This document shows, piece by piece, positions 22,598 to 36,000 of a stretch of DNA of 64,000 nucleotides. The stretch covers positions 92,915,655 through 92,979,654 of the forward strand of contig NC_088775.1 in assembly GCF_954871325.1 (NCBI RefSeq), written 5' to 3'. A program made the position numbers and the translations under genes. Source of the DNA: Gordionus sp. m RMFG-2023. Its lineage: Eukaryota > Nematomorpha > Gordioida > Chordodea > Parachordodidae. The stretch's first letter is position 1. Each line of letters opens with the position of its first letter. The notes beneath the pieces were generated by a model. It saw only the letters and a program-made list of their open reading frames with translations. It searched no databases and was not told where the DNA came from.

Positions 22598-23370
22598 GAG
22601 CGATCTTCATCGGTCTTAATTTTTCAAGTCTGGCCCGAACCCCAAATTTTTTTTAAAAAAAGTTTTAACCGACCCGGTCCGAACCCGAAATTTTTTTTAA
22701 AAAGTTTTAACCGACCCGGTCCGAACCCGAAATTTTTTAAAAAAAGTTTTAACCGACCCGGTTCGAACCCGAAATTTTTTTAAAAAAGGTTTTAACCGAC
22801 CCGGTCCGAACCCGAAATTTTTTTTAAAAAGTTTTATCCAACCCGGTCCGAACCCGAAATTTTTTTTTAAAAAGTTTTAACGATCGAGTTCATACCCGAA
22901 ATTTTTTTTTAAAAGTTATAACTGACCCGGTCTGAACCCGAAATTTTTTTAAAAAAGTTTTAACCGACCCGGTCCGAACCCGAAATTTTTTTAAAAAAGT
23001 TTTGACCGACCCGGTCCGAACCCGAAATTTTTTTTAAAAAAGTTTTGACCGACCCGGTCCGAACCCGAAATTTTTTTTAAAAAAGTTTTAACCGACCCGG
23101 TCCGAACCCGAAATTTTTTTAAAAAAGTTTTAACCGACCCGGCCCGAATTCGAATTTTTTTTAAAAAAAAGCTATGCCGGCTCGGCCCGAATTTATTTTA
23201 AATATAGAAAGCTAATTTTTATGATTACTCAAATATAAAAGATATAATATGTTTTATACAGCTACATAAAAAAATTCAACATAAAATCGATAGATTTATT
23301 TAAGATATATTTATAAAAAAATTTCCAAAAAACCCCACCCGAAGCCCTTCCGGACCGTTACGGATCTCTG
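22598..23370. mobile_element. hAT-type MITE with an expanded internal minisatellite
   Basis: An exact 8-bp duplication, ATAAAAAT, flanks the element (22590-22597 and 23371-23378). The left terminus GAGCGATCTTCATCGG and the inverse of the right terminus, CAGAGATCCGTAACGG, are related to the CAGAGATCTGCA family. The right-hand interior (about 23190-23300) matches 39041-39170 of the family copy at 38894 in inverse orientation. The excess length over that copy is the tandem array at 22630-23170. Confidence 0.8.
22630..23170. repeat. GC-rich minisatellite, ~42-44 bp unit, ~13 copies
   Basis: The unit is GTTTTAACCGACCCGG, then TCCGAACCCGAAA, then T7-8 and A5-7. Copies differ by small changes and by the length of the T/A tract. 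Confidence 0.95.
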
Positions 23371-23389
23371 ATAAAAATTTGCCTAAACC

Positions 23390-23515
23390 TCAAAACTCCT
23401 CTAATATATGCCTATTACACCTTTGTGCCCTTCTATGAACAAAATTTTCGGGGTTTGCTTTCTCGAGTTAACCGTTTTTAAAAAAATCGGCTCAGGAACG
23501 AAACCCGTTTAACTA
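23390..23515. mobile_element. MITE fragment, TAGTGTTGTTAAAC family
   Basis: It matches 'ttctatgaacaaaatttt', 'gagttaaccgtttttaaa' and 'aatcggctc' of the family and ends near 'gtttaactaacact'. The left part is missing. Confidence 0.5.
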
Positions 23516-23770
23516 ACACTCAGAGACTGACTGGCTCGGCCCTAAGCCCGGCCCGGGTAGCTCGGCTCACCTTCTGAGATTTAGGACATCCTTTTAAAAA
23601 ATGCAAGAAGTTTCCCCAAATTACCCTCCATTTATATCTCCAAATAGCTCATTAAAAGGGGTTTAGCTGAATGCCACGATTTAGCTTCTGTCATCTTACA
23701 ATAATCCTCCCTTTAAATAATGACTAAAAAATTTATTGCAGGGAAAATGAGCTTGTTACCAAAACCCGGC

Positions 23771-25316
23771 ACTACCGACCATAAATGATTGACTACCCTG
23801 CTTTTCCTTAACATTTTTCTTATAAATAGGACAAATAACACACAATATGAGGTTTATCGAATCGATTTATAAGTTTATCATATTATTGCATAAAATTACA
23901 AAAAATAAAAGACATTGCAATTAAATTAAGATCAAATTTTGGTCTCATCTAGATGACCACCTTTATTCTTAATAATTGCTGCCAAAAATTTTTGTAATCT
24001 TTCGATGAGATTTTTTTAAATATTCGGAAGTGTTATTGTTCCATTCTCTCTGCCATATTTCCCAAAGGTGCGAATGAGAGGTTAGAGGGCTTTTTCGCGC
24101 TTGTCGATCAAGGTTATCCCATAAAAGTTCGATTGGATTGAGATCGGGAGACTGGGATGGCCAAGTCATCAATTAGAGAATACCGTGTTGTTGTATATTT
24201 TGTAAATAATCTTTGCATAGCCTGGATGTGAGCTTTGGGTCATTATCTTGTTAAAATAAAAAGTTATTCCAGATCAAACACTTTCTTGATGAAATCTCAT
24301 GGTCCTCGAGGATTTGCCGGTATTCCTCCTTGTTAAGGATTCCTTTAATTTTGACAATGTCGGCGGTTGCCACGCCACCAAAGCACTTCTACACCATAAT
24401 AGACCCTCCCCTAGAATTTGATTGTAGGAATTATGCAGTGATCGCTCTCCAGCTGAGCGGCGGATATATTGCCTTCTTTTAGAACCGAAGATTTCGAATT
24501 TTGACTCATCACTCCATAAGACGCCAAAATTGATGTTTTCGTGCCTACTCTAATCGCTTAAGTTTATTTTTTTGCTCAAGAGTGGCTTTTTGACCGCTAC
24601 CCTACCATAAAGTTCCTAAGGCGCCTTTTCACAGTTGTGACACTTATCGGGTTTTCCCGAGTCAGATTAATCACCGCAGCTATCTCTGAGGCGACAAGGC
24701 GTCTATTGCCTTTACTGATCCTTGCTATATACCTATCATCGCCTAAAGTCGTTTTTCGAGGTTCACCAGGCCTCATTGGATTCCATACTGTATTTTGTTG
24801 CGTAATCTTTTAAGTTACACTTTAGGGTTAATTCTCTTGTCAATTCGGCCATTAATTTTACCACTTATGTGCAAATTAATTATTTTGCAATTAGTTGGAA
24901 TAGAAATTTTTTTTTCTTTTGATCATTTTGGTCGAATGTTCGTTAAAATATTTATAAAGATTGAAAGTTTCGCTAAACATTGATTTAAAACACAAAAGAA
25001 AATCTAATAATTTTAAGCAGATTAGAATGTGATTATATGACTTTCTTCCAAAAAACATTGGGCAACTTAAAATTGTTGCTGAGAAAAAAAACTAATGAAC
25101 CTTATTTTACCAAATTGGTCATTTTTGACATGTTATAAGGCTGAAATTTCCATAGAAAGATTTATAGAAATTCTGAGTTTTTTATTTCTAAACATGTCTA
25201 GACATCTTTAAATTAATTAATCGATTCTGCTTTTACCCAAATAAGTTAAAAGTTTCTAAGTTATTATTTTTTTTAAGGTAAAAATGCAAGGTGGGCAGTC
25301 ATTTATGGCCGGTAGT
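23771..25316 (-). mobile_element. Tc1-like transposon, decayed
   Basis: Inverted termini of about 40 bp begin ACTACCGACCATAAATGATT on the left and ACTACCGGCCATAAATGACT (inverse of the right end). The 1546-bp length is typical of Tc1 elements. On the minus strand, in order, there are an HTH-like segment (about 24590-24720, RRLVASEIAAVINLTREN), a block VLWSDESKFEIFG (about 24500-24545) with the first catalytic Asp, and the DDE end block WPSQSPDLNPIELLWD (about 24110-24170). The pieces fall in different frames with stops between, so no intact transposase remains. Confidence 0.92.
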
Positions 25317-25734
25317 ATATATGTACAGCACCTTAGACATGGACAAGCACGGATCTAAGAATTATCGCAATTCCAATATTGGTCGTATGGTTTAAAATGT
25401 TGTTGTAAATATCAGAGACACGCAGGACCGGGTTCACGGGCCGGGCCGGATTTTAATATTTTTTTAATATACTCAGAACCGGGTCGGGTTTGCCATTAAC
25501 TATTGAAAATTAGAAAATAAATGTAACTCCCTCCCCTTCCATAAACCCGGTTTAAATAGGTTCACTATTTATAAACGCGGGTTTTTCGAGATTTGTTTTC
25601 CCCTAAAAAAAGGGTTGCATTTGCGGTTCGGTTTTTTGAACTGCTGATGCTATAATATAACAAGACCGTAAAGATAAATAATTGAACTGTTTAAAGATGG
25701 AACTATTACATTTTTATATCTTAGGCTCCCTCAT

Positions 25735-25983
25735 TTACGGTAAACGCGTTAGGCTCAAGCGGAGGGCGCGTTATCTGCGGAATAAATGGAAGCGTTATGA
25801 TGTTGGCGCTACGGTAAAATTTGAAAAACATATGTTGCGATAAGGAAGAAAAAAAATGCGAATCTCGATCTTTAGCCTTGTCTTATTTAAATCACAGCCA
25901 TCCGTGAAGAATCAGCTGTGATTTAGATCGCGTTAAATATTACGCGACGCTTGAACATAGCGCGTTTACTATAAAATCGGGAT
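25735..25983. mobile_element. MITE with GTAAACGCG terminal repeats
   Basis: The left end 'atttacggtaaacgcgttag' and the inverse of the right end 'attttatagtaaacgcgcta' align, continuing to 'tcaagcg'. No ORF, and the target duplication is not clear. Confidence 0.6.
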
Positions 25984-26145
25984 TCACTAATATCAAAATG
26001 AATATTTTTTGTTGTTTAAAAAAAAGAATGTTATTTTACCCTAAGAAAATTTCTATAATTTGCAAGCATCCTCTGTATGTATCCCGACTCAGCTGGCACG
26101 CACATAAACATGACTCAGGAGATATATTTATTTGAATTGACCCGT

Positions 26146-26371
26146 TAGTGTTGTTAGATGTTTCAGCCGATTTTTCCAAAAAGGGCTAACTCAATATTAG
26201 AGCCAGAAAAATTAGGGGTCTAAGCCTCGAGATTTGTGATAATATATATCTAGAACCTTCGTTCCTCTTCTACGAGCAAAATCTTCAGGCTTGGCCTAAC
26301 ATTTTCTGGATAAAATATCGGGTTCGCCGTTTTTTAAAAACCGGCTCGAATCGAACTGTTTAACAACACTA
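26146..26371. mobile_element. MITE, TAGTGTTGTTAAAC family (long copy)
   Basis: A 226-bp element runs from TAGTGTTGTTAGATG to GTTTAACAACACTA. It contains 'gcctcgagattt', 'accttcgttcctcttctac' and 'gagcaaaatcttcaggct'. The flanks show no clear duplication. Confidence 0.75.
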
Positions 26372-27894
26372 TTCGCGATATTCGTTATAATATTTATCGC
26401 TTATTTAATATAGGATTCGATGAAAGAATACGAAAAAGAAAAAGGGGGATTGACAATAGAATGAGAATCAATGATCGAAGTCACATATAATACAAGAATA
26501 TATGATATGAAGTTGATAAATTAATATTATGGAAATAAAGCTTGTAATTCATTTTTTTTACTATAAAGGGTTAAATTATTATATAATTGAATTGAACTTC
26601 TTTTTTTCTATTAATTATGATGTGGTTTAAAGCAAAAATCACCCTTTTTTGATTTTAATTAAGAGTTTTAAAGCCTAGCAAAAATCAAGATTTTTTTTGA
26701 TTTAAATCAAGTTTTACAAGGTTGAAAAAAAAATCATTATTTTTTTTGATTTAAATCGCGTTTACTTAAATACATTAACTAGAAATTTTTAACTCATCAA
26801 AAGTCTCTTTAATATTTTCCTTTACATGTATGTTATAATAGATTTTATAAAAAAGTATTTATTTACTCCCAATTATGGAAATGGGCAAGTCTATCTTAAA
26901 GTTATATACGACCGAACCTATAATAAACGTCATTACATTTCCCTTTTAATAGGGCATGATTGGTTTGGGGCCTATGTATCCACAGCTGATTCTCGTAAAA
27001 ACGAAGGAAATACCAATCATACCCCTGATTGAATATCACCATTACGGTTCCCAATACAAATCGAAAAACGATCCTACTAAGATTTTGACTAGAATACTGT
27101 TATGTATGTCAAAAAAATAATGTCACAGAAGATGTTATTTTTTATCGTCATTTAAAGGGGCCTTATATATATTTTATTAGGAAGCCTCACAGTTAATGGT
27201 ACCAATTCGCCTCATATTATATAATTAAGGTTTAGAAATTTATAAAAGTATAATGAGATAAGATATAGGCTTTAAATCATTAAAATGTAAACAGCTGTTG
27301 AAACTTAAATTTTAATATTACAAATTTTAAGAAACGTCAATCTATATGCATTTTTTAATTCTTGTAAATTTTATTATGTATTGTTTATATGATATTTAGT
27401 TTGGTATTAATATTTGGGAATGCAGAAATATATTGGATATAAAAGTCTTTTTATATATTAACATGTTCACATACCTTAAACATTTCTTATTATTAAATAA
27501 AATTAACAGTTTCTAATCAATAATCCTGCTTACATCTTTATCTTTTAAGCTTAAGGCTGCATTCAAAGTGGAAGACGGACCCGTTTTTTACCGTTCCGTC
27601 AAAAGTCAATCTCATTAAAAATGATATATATGTTCATTGTACGTCCGTTCCGATACCTTCCGACTTAAAAACGCATCCGGCTAATTTTGAAGTCAAAACT
27701 TTTTTTAGAGCGTTTTAACCTTACTGTATCATTTTTTAAAAAATGATATGATATATTTTGTTGATGCTATTAGAGAAGCCAAATTCTCTTTTCTTTTTAC
27801 GACAAAACAGATGAAAATTACAAAGATGTAAATATATAAAAAAAAACAGAATATTGGAAAAATATAGGATTGCCATTATGTCAATCAGGTATTT
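26372..27894. other. AT-rich intergenic stretch
   Basis: A 68-codon ORF at 26826-27032 has no recognisable motif. A GC-richer block at 27560-27700 (gacggacccgt...acgtccgttcc) is palindromic and MITE-like. No gene is supported. Confidence 0.4.
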
Positions 27895-28086
27895 AAACTT
27901 TATAAATATAAACATAACCTAACTTTGACCAATTATGGCTTTAGTATGGCCTTTAGCCTTAAAAAATTTGAATTAATTCTAATTTGAGTCTCAACTTGAA
28001 GATTGTGTTTGGAATATTTTTGGTTGAAAACATAGCTGGGCGGTGTTTTATAGTTGACTAAAGTTACGTAGTTTAAACAACACTAA
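27895..28086. mobile_element. MITE, TAGTGTTGTTAAAC family, AGTCTCAACTTGAAG subtype
   Basis: It shares 'gtctcaacttgaagatt', 'ttgactaaagttacgtag' and the terminus 'aacaacacta' with 37778-37952. The left terminus is worn. Confidence 0.6.
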
Positions 28087-29982
28087 TAACTGACACTCTA
28101 AATAATTATGTAGATATTTAAGTCTATTTATTCATTTTTTAGAGGAAAAATTTAAGAGATTATCTTAATAAAGAATATAAATTACGATAGGTAGTCCAAG
28201 TGGTTCTGCATCAGCTGGACCACCATATAAATAGACATGGCCTTATTGTTCAGCCTGACCTATAATTATATCATTTTAAGTTATAATTTCAGGCAAGTGG
28301 CTATTTATACAAGTTACTTTTTTTAGAAAAATGACACATTAAAAAATCAGAGTATCGATTTCTAATAAATCTTATTATTACCCATTCGCCAAGTATTTAC
28401 TTTGAATAATATAACAGACAATATTTATTTATATGTAAACTAATTTTATTGATATTTTTATATAAAAATCCGTACACAAGATGGCGCTAAATACCTATTA
28501 ATTAAAATATTCTAATTTTTTATAGTTTTTTTTTATTTCATTTTAATTTAACTTTTATATTTTTTTATTATTTTTTGTTAAACACTTTTGTATAATAAAA
28601 TATGAATAACTACAAACTATCAAAAAATTATTAATGTGAAAAGATATATCATTTAGAAATATGAATTTAAAAATCTTTTCCCTTATTTACGATAAATGCA
28701 TTAACATAGTATAACTGTTTGGTATGAATATGAGTTGGTTGATAGAATGTGCAACACTTAGAAATTTAAAATACAGCAAGGAAAATTATAGAGAGAAAAG
28801 TATGTTCTATAATAAAAATAAGTTACTATGATTGAATGTTATATAGATGTGTTCAACATTTAGCAATATATGTATTAGGTTTATAAATAAATTATATAAT
28901 AAATTTATTAAATACAATACATTTTATTACGCTTTGATAACCCCGCAATAAAATAACCATATCCCATCTCCCACCATCAAACCCCCCTTACCACCTCTTT
29001 TATATAGACATGGAGGTGGTTTTAAATTCGCAAGGCCTTAGTTGATATTATTTTAAATTTAATTTTTTTATTAAATAAATTATTTTAGTACTATTCCCAT
29101 TGAGCAAATTAGAAATAAATATAAGAATATAATAAATTTAAAAAAAAATTTTTCATATTATTTGTAGAAGTCTAAACACTTTCTCCTTTCCAATATTTTA
29201 TAAGCTCCGTTCTCGAAATGAGTCTAGAACATCCTATTCTCATATTTCTGACAAATTATTGTCTTAGAAAAGGGCTCATAAAAACATATGAAGTTCGCCC
29301 TTGGTCGGGAAATTGTGATTATTCTATCAGATTGGAATTCTGTTATCCGATTGGTCGGACCCGTAATAAATAAATTCTATTCTATAGGCAAGGCATGGAT
29401 TAAGAAAGAAAATATTCTTTTTTGCGTATAAACCTGAACGATAAATAATAATCTATTTTTATCAGTTAAATATTTTATTTCAATTCCCATGGAAAGAAAA
29501 TAATATTTAAGTTACACGTTACCTTATATAAAACTTGTCAAATTGGTACACCCCCCTACTCCCCAACAATATTAGTTTTTATTCGTGATAAGAACTTATT
29601 ACTGTGCCATTCTTGCTTTTATTTATCCTAAAATAAAATTGACTACTACAAATATATTCATACATTTCTTTGGCGATTATTGACAATTTTCCTTAAATTT
29701 ATCTCCTCAGCCTTAAACCTATATTATATATTATTTTTTTTAAAAAACAGCTGATACACCAAGATTTGTGATCCATCGCCATATCTGTTTCGTATGATCA
29801 ACCATTCTTCCCTTTGCAATAATAGGTGGATTCATGCACGAGAACAAATAAAATAATCCCTTGCTTCCATGGTAGAAAATTTTGTATAAATCACTGATCA
29901 AAACTCCCTTTTTATGCTTATAATTTTTATTAACTCTATTAACCTTTTAAGTCCAAACCCCCAAAAAATTATTTTAGAACTA
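28087..29982. other. AT-rich intergenic stretch
   Basis: No supported exon or element. A short ORF beginning at about 29217 has no motif. Confidence 0.35.
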
Positions 29983-30142
29983 TTACCTATATGTAGAACG
30001 AAGAGTACTAAAAGTATTAAAAACATCGTTGACTACAAGATAAATAGCTACATATAGAAAGAAAGACTTTAAAAATAATTCCAAATTGTCAATATAAAAA
30101 GTATGCTGCATTACGAAAAAAAGCTTTACTATATTAGGTACT
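29983..30142 (-). CDS. Possible exon of a membrane protein, cut by the assembly gap
   Basis: The minus strand is open from the gap down to a donor-like ATAG|GTAATAG near 29983-29990. The frame encodes FLKSFFLYVAIYLVVNDVFN, a hydrophobic segment long enough to span a membrane. The rest of the exon, if real, lies in the gap. No family was recognised. Confidence 0.25.
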
Positions 30143-30342
30143 NNNNNNNNNNNNNNNNNNNNNNNNNNNNNNNNNNNNNNNNNNNNNNNNNNNNNNNNNN
30201 NNNNNNNNNNNNNNNNNNNNNNNNNNNNNNNNNNNNNNNNNNNNNNNNNNNNNNNNNNNNNNNNNNNNNNNNNNNNNNNNNNNNNNNNNNNNNNNNNNNN
30301 NNNNNNNNNNNNNNNNNNNNNNNNNNNNNNNNNNNNNNNNNN
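30143..30342. other. Assembly gap (200 N)
   Basis: Exactly 200 N, probably a placeholder size. ORFs spanning it are meaningless. Confidence 1.
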
Positions 30343-30540
30343 GAAGTGAAGAATTATGTTGGGTTCTGTAATGACAGGAGCATAAAGACTAGTAAAAAAA
30401 AACAATTTTAATTAATTTATGGATAGGAATGATGTGCCGGAAGTCAGTTTTCTTCCCTTTAATTTTAGCTGAGATTTGTTGGGAGGGATGCCCGCTTTAA
30501 CAACTAGCAAGTAAATCTGATTGGATGTCAAAATTCGGGG

Positions 30541-30885
30541 TTAATCCAAACGACATGTAATAATACCTAGATTGACTATTCCTTCATTCATTCATAATGC
30601 GCTTGAAAGCGTCGTTGAATGCAAATCAGCTGGACCCGCCATTTTGGTAACCCATATGGTAATTATTCTCGTGTTAAAAAAGTACCGTTAATTATCATCG
30701 ATGATCAGGCGATTCTAAAGTTTGCGTTCTTCAGACACAGGAAATAAATTGGCCTCTCGTTTAAAAATTTTAATATAATGATACGGGGTAATCAAAATGG
30801 CATCTTCAGCTGTTTTTCATTTATCTTATATACTTTTTAATGAATGCATAGTTAGTCTAGGTATTATCACGTGTCATTGGGTTAA
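30541..30885. mobile_element. piggyBac-like MITE, most complete copy
   Basis: Both ends lie at TTAA (30541-30544 and 30882-30885). The left terminus TTAATCCAAACGACATGTAA and the inverse of the right terminus TTAACCCAATGACACGTGAT align and continue through ATAATACCTAGA. TTAA duplication and termini starting CCC are features of the piggyBac superfamily. The interior has an imperfect inverted pair, 'cagctggacccgccatttt' and 'aaaatggcatcttcagctg'. Length 345 bp, no ORF. Confidence 0.78.
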
Positions 30886-31203
30886 TCACGACTTTAGGGG
30901 AATGTTGTTAAGGGTTATTTAGGATTCTCCCGTGACTGTGGTTATGAAATTTATTGATAAAAATGGAGGACGAAAGATAAATTATCAGAGATCGACATGG
31001 ATCACATTTTTTAGGTCCAACCAGGATTCCTCAACAAACACCACCCGATTTAAAAAAATATATATTCGTTGTTTTTCTTCATTTTTGTTTACAAATTTTT
31101 AAAAATGGGGAAATTGTAAATAAATGCTACACATGATACATTGTATACGATTTCCTAACTTAGTCAGCTGATATTTTACGAACTTCCATATTCTGGTCTC
31201 AGG

Positions 31204-32703
31204 CCGAGTTGTTAACGCTACTTTTAAAAATGCGCGCCACTATCGCTATTTGTCAAAAAAAGTAGCTCGCTATTAGTTACTTTTTAAGCTACTTTTTATA
31301 AACAAATTTTTTTTTTTATTGCTTATAATGTTATTGTATAGTAAATATATAAAAATCAACATTTATAAATATTAAAATATAGTTAGTTTTGATTATAAAA
31401 AAATTTATGTAATAAAAATAAATATTTATGGTAATTTGTTGCAGTTTCATAATAAAATCATTTCAATATTATCATCCCCAAGTCTAGAGCGACGATGAGA
31501 AAGTATAAGATTTTAATAATCTCTCGACACTAGCACTTGAGGGTAAGGGCGTATTTAATCTTATTTACATATTTTTAAAATAAGATAGATTATCAATAAT
31601 TTTATTTGCAAGTGCATCGTATGTCTGGCATCCTATTATCTTTTTGAGGGCTAATGCCACAGATCTTCTTTTTAAAGTTCTAGGGTCTAGTCAATGGGCT
31701 GTGATTCCCAAATAAGCTCAAAAATATTTAATCAGATCAATTTATAAATATAAATAAGTTTTTACCTTCTGTTATGTGTTCAACTATCTCCCGTGGTACA
31801 TATATATGATATCTTTGATAACTCTACTATTAGAGCATCTTTCATCATTTTAAAGTTATCTGCTATTTTATTCATTAGTGTCTGGCGGCATAAAATTGTT
31901 GTACCATGGGATAGAGTTTTAATTATCATGGTAAATGATAGATTATCAACTAAGGACATTGGCTGAACTGTATAAATTATAAAATCAACAATAACTTTAT
32001 CAGCCAATTTCTGAGAAATATTGTCATTTGCATTATTAATTAATTTGGTTTGAATTGAATTAGTCTTTTTGGATGTAGATTCGCCTATACCAAAATTATT
32101 TAGACGTTCATTTCCTTAAAACTCATGAACAGTCTTATAAAATAAATATTATTAGAATGTAAAAATGACAATTTACCTTTAGGTGTTTCTTGAGGTTATA
32201 GCTACTGGATTGATTTGAGGAAATATTTTTTACACATTTTATTTTGATTATTATTTATTTTAAAAAATTTTCAAATCTAGGGAATGGGAAATTTGTATTA
32301 TAGCTATTAAGAACATTTTCTTCCCTGGTATCTTCCATTTCATTAATATCTTTGTCTGAATCACTTTCAACGATTTGGATATCAATAGGCGATGACATTT
32401 TATTAACACGTGATTTAGGTTTATAATACAAATTGAAAATATAAATTACAAATTGATATTATATTTTAATCCCAAAATTAAATGATAAATCATAAAAATT
32501 TTAATTAATTATGATTATTATATTTAAATTTTCATGTTTACACTTACCTTCATAATATTTTTTAAAAAGTAGCGAGCGGCTACTTAGCTACTTTCAAAAA
32601 AAAGTAGCCCGCGCTAAAAAAAATTAAATAATTACAAAAAAAAAAACTAGCCGATATTAGCTATAGCTACCAAAAAATTTAGCGCGCTACTTTAACAACT
32701 CTG
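31204..32703 (-). mobile_element. hAT transposon with transposase remnants
   Basis: The termini are CCGAGTTGTTAACGCTAC and the inverse of the right end, CAGAGTTGTTAAAGTAGC. An exact 8-bp duplication, GTCTCAGG, lies at 31196-31203 and 32704-32711. AGTAGC/GCTACT motifs cluster just inside both ends, like hAT subterminal repeats. The minus strand carries an N-terminal transposase segment at 31777-32007 (FIIYTVQPMSLVDN and YICTTGDS, the latter over the first acidic site). A C-terminal dimerisation segment near 31480-31545 includes SASVERL and SRLGDDNIE. At 1500 bp it is shorter than full hATs and its coding region is broken, so it is non-autonomous now. Confidence 0.93.
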
Positions 32704-33047
32704 GTCTCAGGGTATTTCTAAACAATATTATCTTCAAACCCCAAACCCCCCTCCCCAATCCTGATTGGTTGTAATTTATTTTTTAGGCCCGGCAAAAGGG
32801 ATTGGCAAGATTCGTGATTTATGCTACCGTCAATGTGTTATTTTTTTTTTAACTTTAAATCATTTTTTGAGCGCGTTTTTTTTTTAAATTCAAAAATCGG
32901 ATTTTTACCGGGAAACGTATTCCGTCATGTTTAAAATACGTAGCCTATGAATTTCGCGCGCGATAATGATTGATTTGAATCATTTTAACTCTGGTTCCTG
33001 TCCAAATTTTTTACCGTGACGCCATTTTACTGGTCGGGTTATGCACC

Positions 33048-36000
33048 ATGTCAGCTGATCTCTGTAAATATAAAGAATGGATACTGGTTGCAAAAGGAAA
33101 GATAAAATGAAAACAAAATTGGAATAAATAACTTTCGAAATTCGCATATTTATTTTTTATTTTTTTTTATTAGACGATGTCCCTTTGATGGACCCACCCG
33201 ACATCAAAATGACCCAAATTTTGAAAGACAGAATCAAGATGGCTACCGATTTAGAAAATACGATTCATAGGTGAGATAATTTTTCCGGCGCGATGATATA
33301 AATTGGAGATTACTTTACAAAAATATTAAAAATTTAAACTCAATGCCCACCAGGCCATCTTCATTCGAAACCACCCAAAATATTAAAAATGAAATATATT
33401 TTTAAAACTTTTCTAATTTAACTACACTAATCATATAGTATTTATATTTTGAGACAGGAATTAAACTAATTTACTCGGGTTGTAAAAATAGCCAAATTAA
33501 ACGAATAATTTATGAGTAAATAATTAATTGCTAAATAATAAATCGACGAAAAAAGTTTTTTTTATCATATAATATTATATAAATATCAGAGTGATATAAA
33601 ATTGTGGTATCTGTATCTAGATATTATTTTAGACGATGTCTATTAGATCTATTTAAAAGTATCTTTTAACAACCCTGATGAATATAATCACAGAGCCTCA
33701 ACTTCAAACTATCATCATGATCGGAATTAAAGATATCTGATAACTTAAGAGGTTGAGACTCAGGGACTATAATTCTTATTACCCTAGCTTTCCTGGTAAA
33801 GCTTCCGGTTTATATCTTTCACATTTGGCTTCCTAAGACTCATGTAGAAACGTCGACATCAGGATCCATACTATTAGTGGGGTTCCTATTAAAATTAGTA
33901 GTTATTCATTCGCCTCTAGTGTATATATATATCCCCATTATACATTCTGAACTCTCAGTGTCGCTTTTCTGGTTGTTTTATGAAGCTCTTCGGAATTCAG
34001 CAGGGGCTCTAGCATCCAGTGGAATCCCAACCCCATCCCCATCTAGTTACGTTATTGGGCAGAAATAACTATAATATATAATATTTTATTTTATATATTC
34101 TTAAATTTTTAAATACTAAAAATATCTTCTAATAAAATAAAGGTATATGAAAAATACTTTTTTTTTTGATAAATAAAAATTAATAATTATTTTAAATTAA
34201 AATACAAAAAAAAAAGAAATTTGATTTAATTATGCCATCTATAGTACGCGATATTATTTAAAACAAGGTACGAAAAGGGAATTAGGCACCAAAAGTGGGA
34301 AGATAAAATCATTCGCGCGTTCGATTTGGAAGAAGATCAAAGCCCGAGGAATTGGATGGATGATAATAGCGAAAATGATGCCGGGTACAAATATATATTC
34401 GTTGAATGTAATAAGAAAGTAATATATTAAAAAGGGGAAAAAAAAGGCACAACTTCTCGAAATAAAATAACTCCAATTTCCATATATATTTTATTTATCA
34501 AATTCAATCAATCATATTATTGGTTTTCATATGATCACTGTCATATTTCTAATCCATAGTTGATTGACAACCTCTCGATGTCTCACGTGCATATCATATA
34601 ATCTACTAATCTACATTTAAACGATATTTGATCGATATTAAATAAGGATATTATATAAAGTTTTATATATATATAATGTAAAAATACACAAATAGAACAG
34701 GTATCCTGTCATTCGATCTCTTCAAACTACTGTCAGCAGAAAAAAAAATATGATTGTTTCTATTTCTCTTTTTTTTTTCTTTATCAATAACTTATTTTTA
34801 GATTCATTATTATTTTTTAAATTTTTTTCGACATTTTTGCAAAAACTTGCACAATAACAATCCGATCTTATAATTCCATTAATTTTTTTTCCAGAGACCT
34901 GCAGGCCCGGCCCTAAGCCCGGTCCGTATATTTCAAAACCAAATATTTGAAATCGCCATTATTAGCCGTAAAAAATCAAAAATAAATATCCGGGCCGGGT
35001 CGGGCCGTATAAATGGTACCTCTTGCAAGGTCTATGATTTTTTTTTGTATCTTTTAGGTAATAATTATATTTTAAAGTGATATTACATTTTTTTATACAT
35101 ATATATATTTAAAATAAAAATGTTACAACATAAAATCATTATAAATGAATAGAATTTTGAAAAAAAAAATTTTATTTCCCGATTTAAGATTTATGTCCTT
35201 TTTCTCCCTTTTTTTTTTTTTTGTATGGAGAAGTGGCCAAAAGTTTAAAAAAAATATAACAATATAATATATAGAATGGAGGGAAAAAAATATTAAAAGT
35301 AGACGCTCGTTGTGATCCGAAGACACTAAGAAGATTGCCTCTGAACACAGCGTTTTGAGTTTACTGTAACATTTTTAAGATCCATAATCCCCATCAATTC
35401 TAGAAATTTATTTTACCTTAAAATCTTTAAAAAAAAATATGAGGGCCTAGGGGATATATTGGTAGAAATAAACAACTCTTTTTCTCCGTTTAATGACGAT
35501 TTCCAGGTATACCCAGGTTGCCCAGTTTTTCCTCTGATTTAATCGTTAGGAAATTTTGCAGCAAGGTTTTTACAATCGGATGCCCTTCCTGCCATCAGCC
35601 CGTTTCTGTGGATCTTTACACCACCTCTAGACGGTGATTCTATTCTAGACCCAGACCACGGGGAACCTTTTAGACCTCCATTAGCCGCCAAAAGACGTTC
35701 CCACTTCCCCGCCATAGTGGTAAAATGTGTAGTATTTTCTCATTTTGGTCGATGTTTTATGGGGGGTTTACAGGAAAACTGGGAGGACACAAAGGAAAAT
35801 CCAGAATAGGGTGATTTCCTCTAAATCGACGAATGTTTATGAGAGCCCATCTTGTCTTTTTCTAACAGGAATCAGTGTACGGGTTTCCAGGAGTTTCAAG
35901 TAAGTTCTCCAAGAGATTATAGAGTGAATAGCTTTATGGCGACGAAACCGGTCTTTAGAATAATGACAGGTTAGACCCTTAAAATCAAAGATGTTCTGAC

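Noticed and set aside
30103-30411. ORFs spanning the N run on both strands
   Set aside because: They are open only because N cannot be a stop; 200 bases are unknown.
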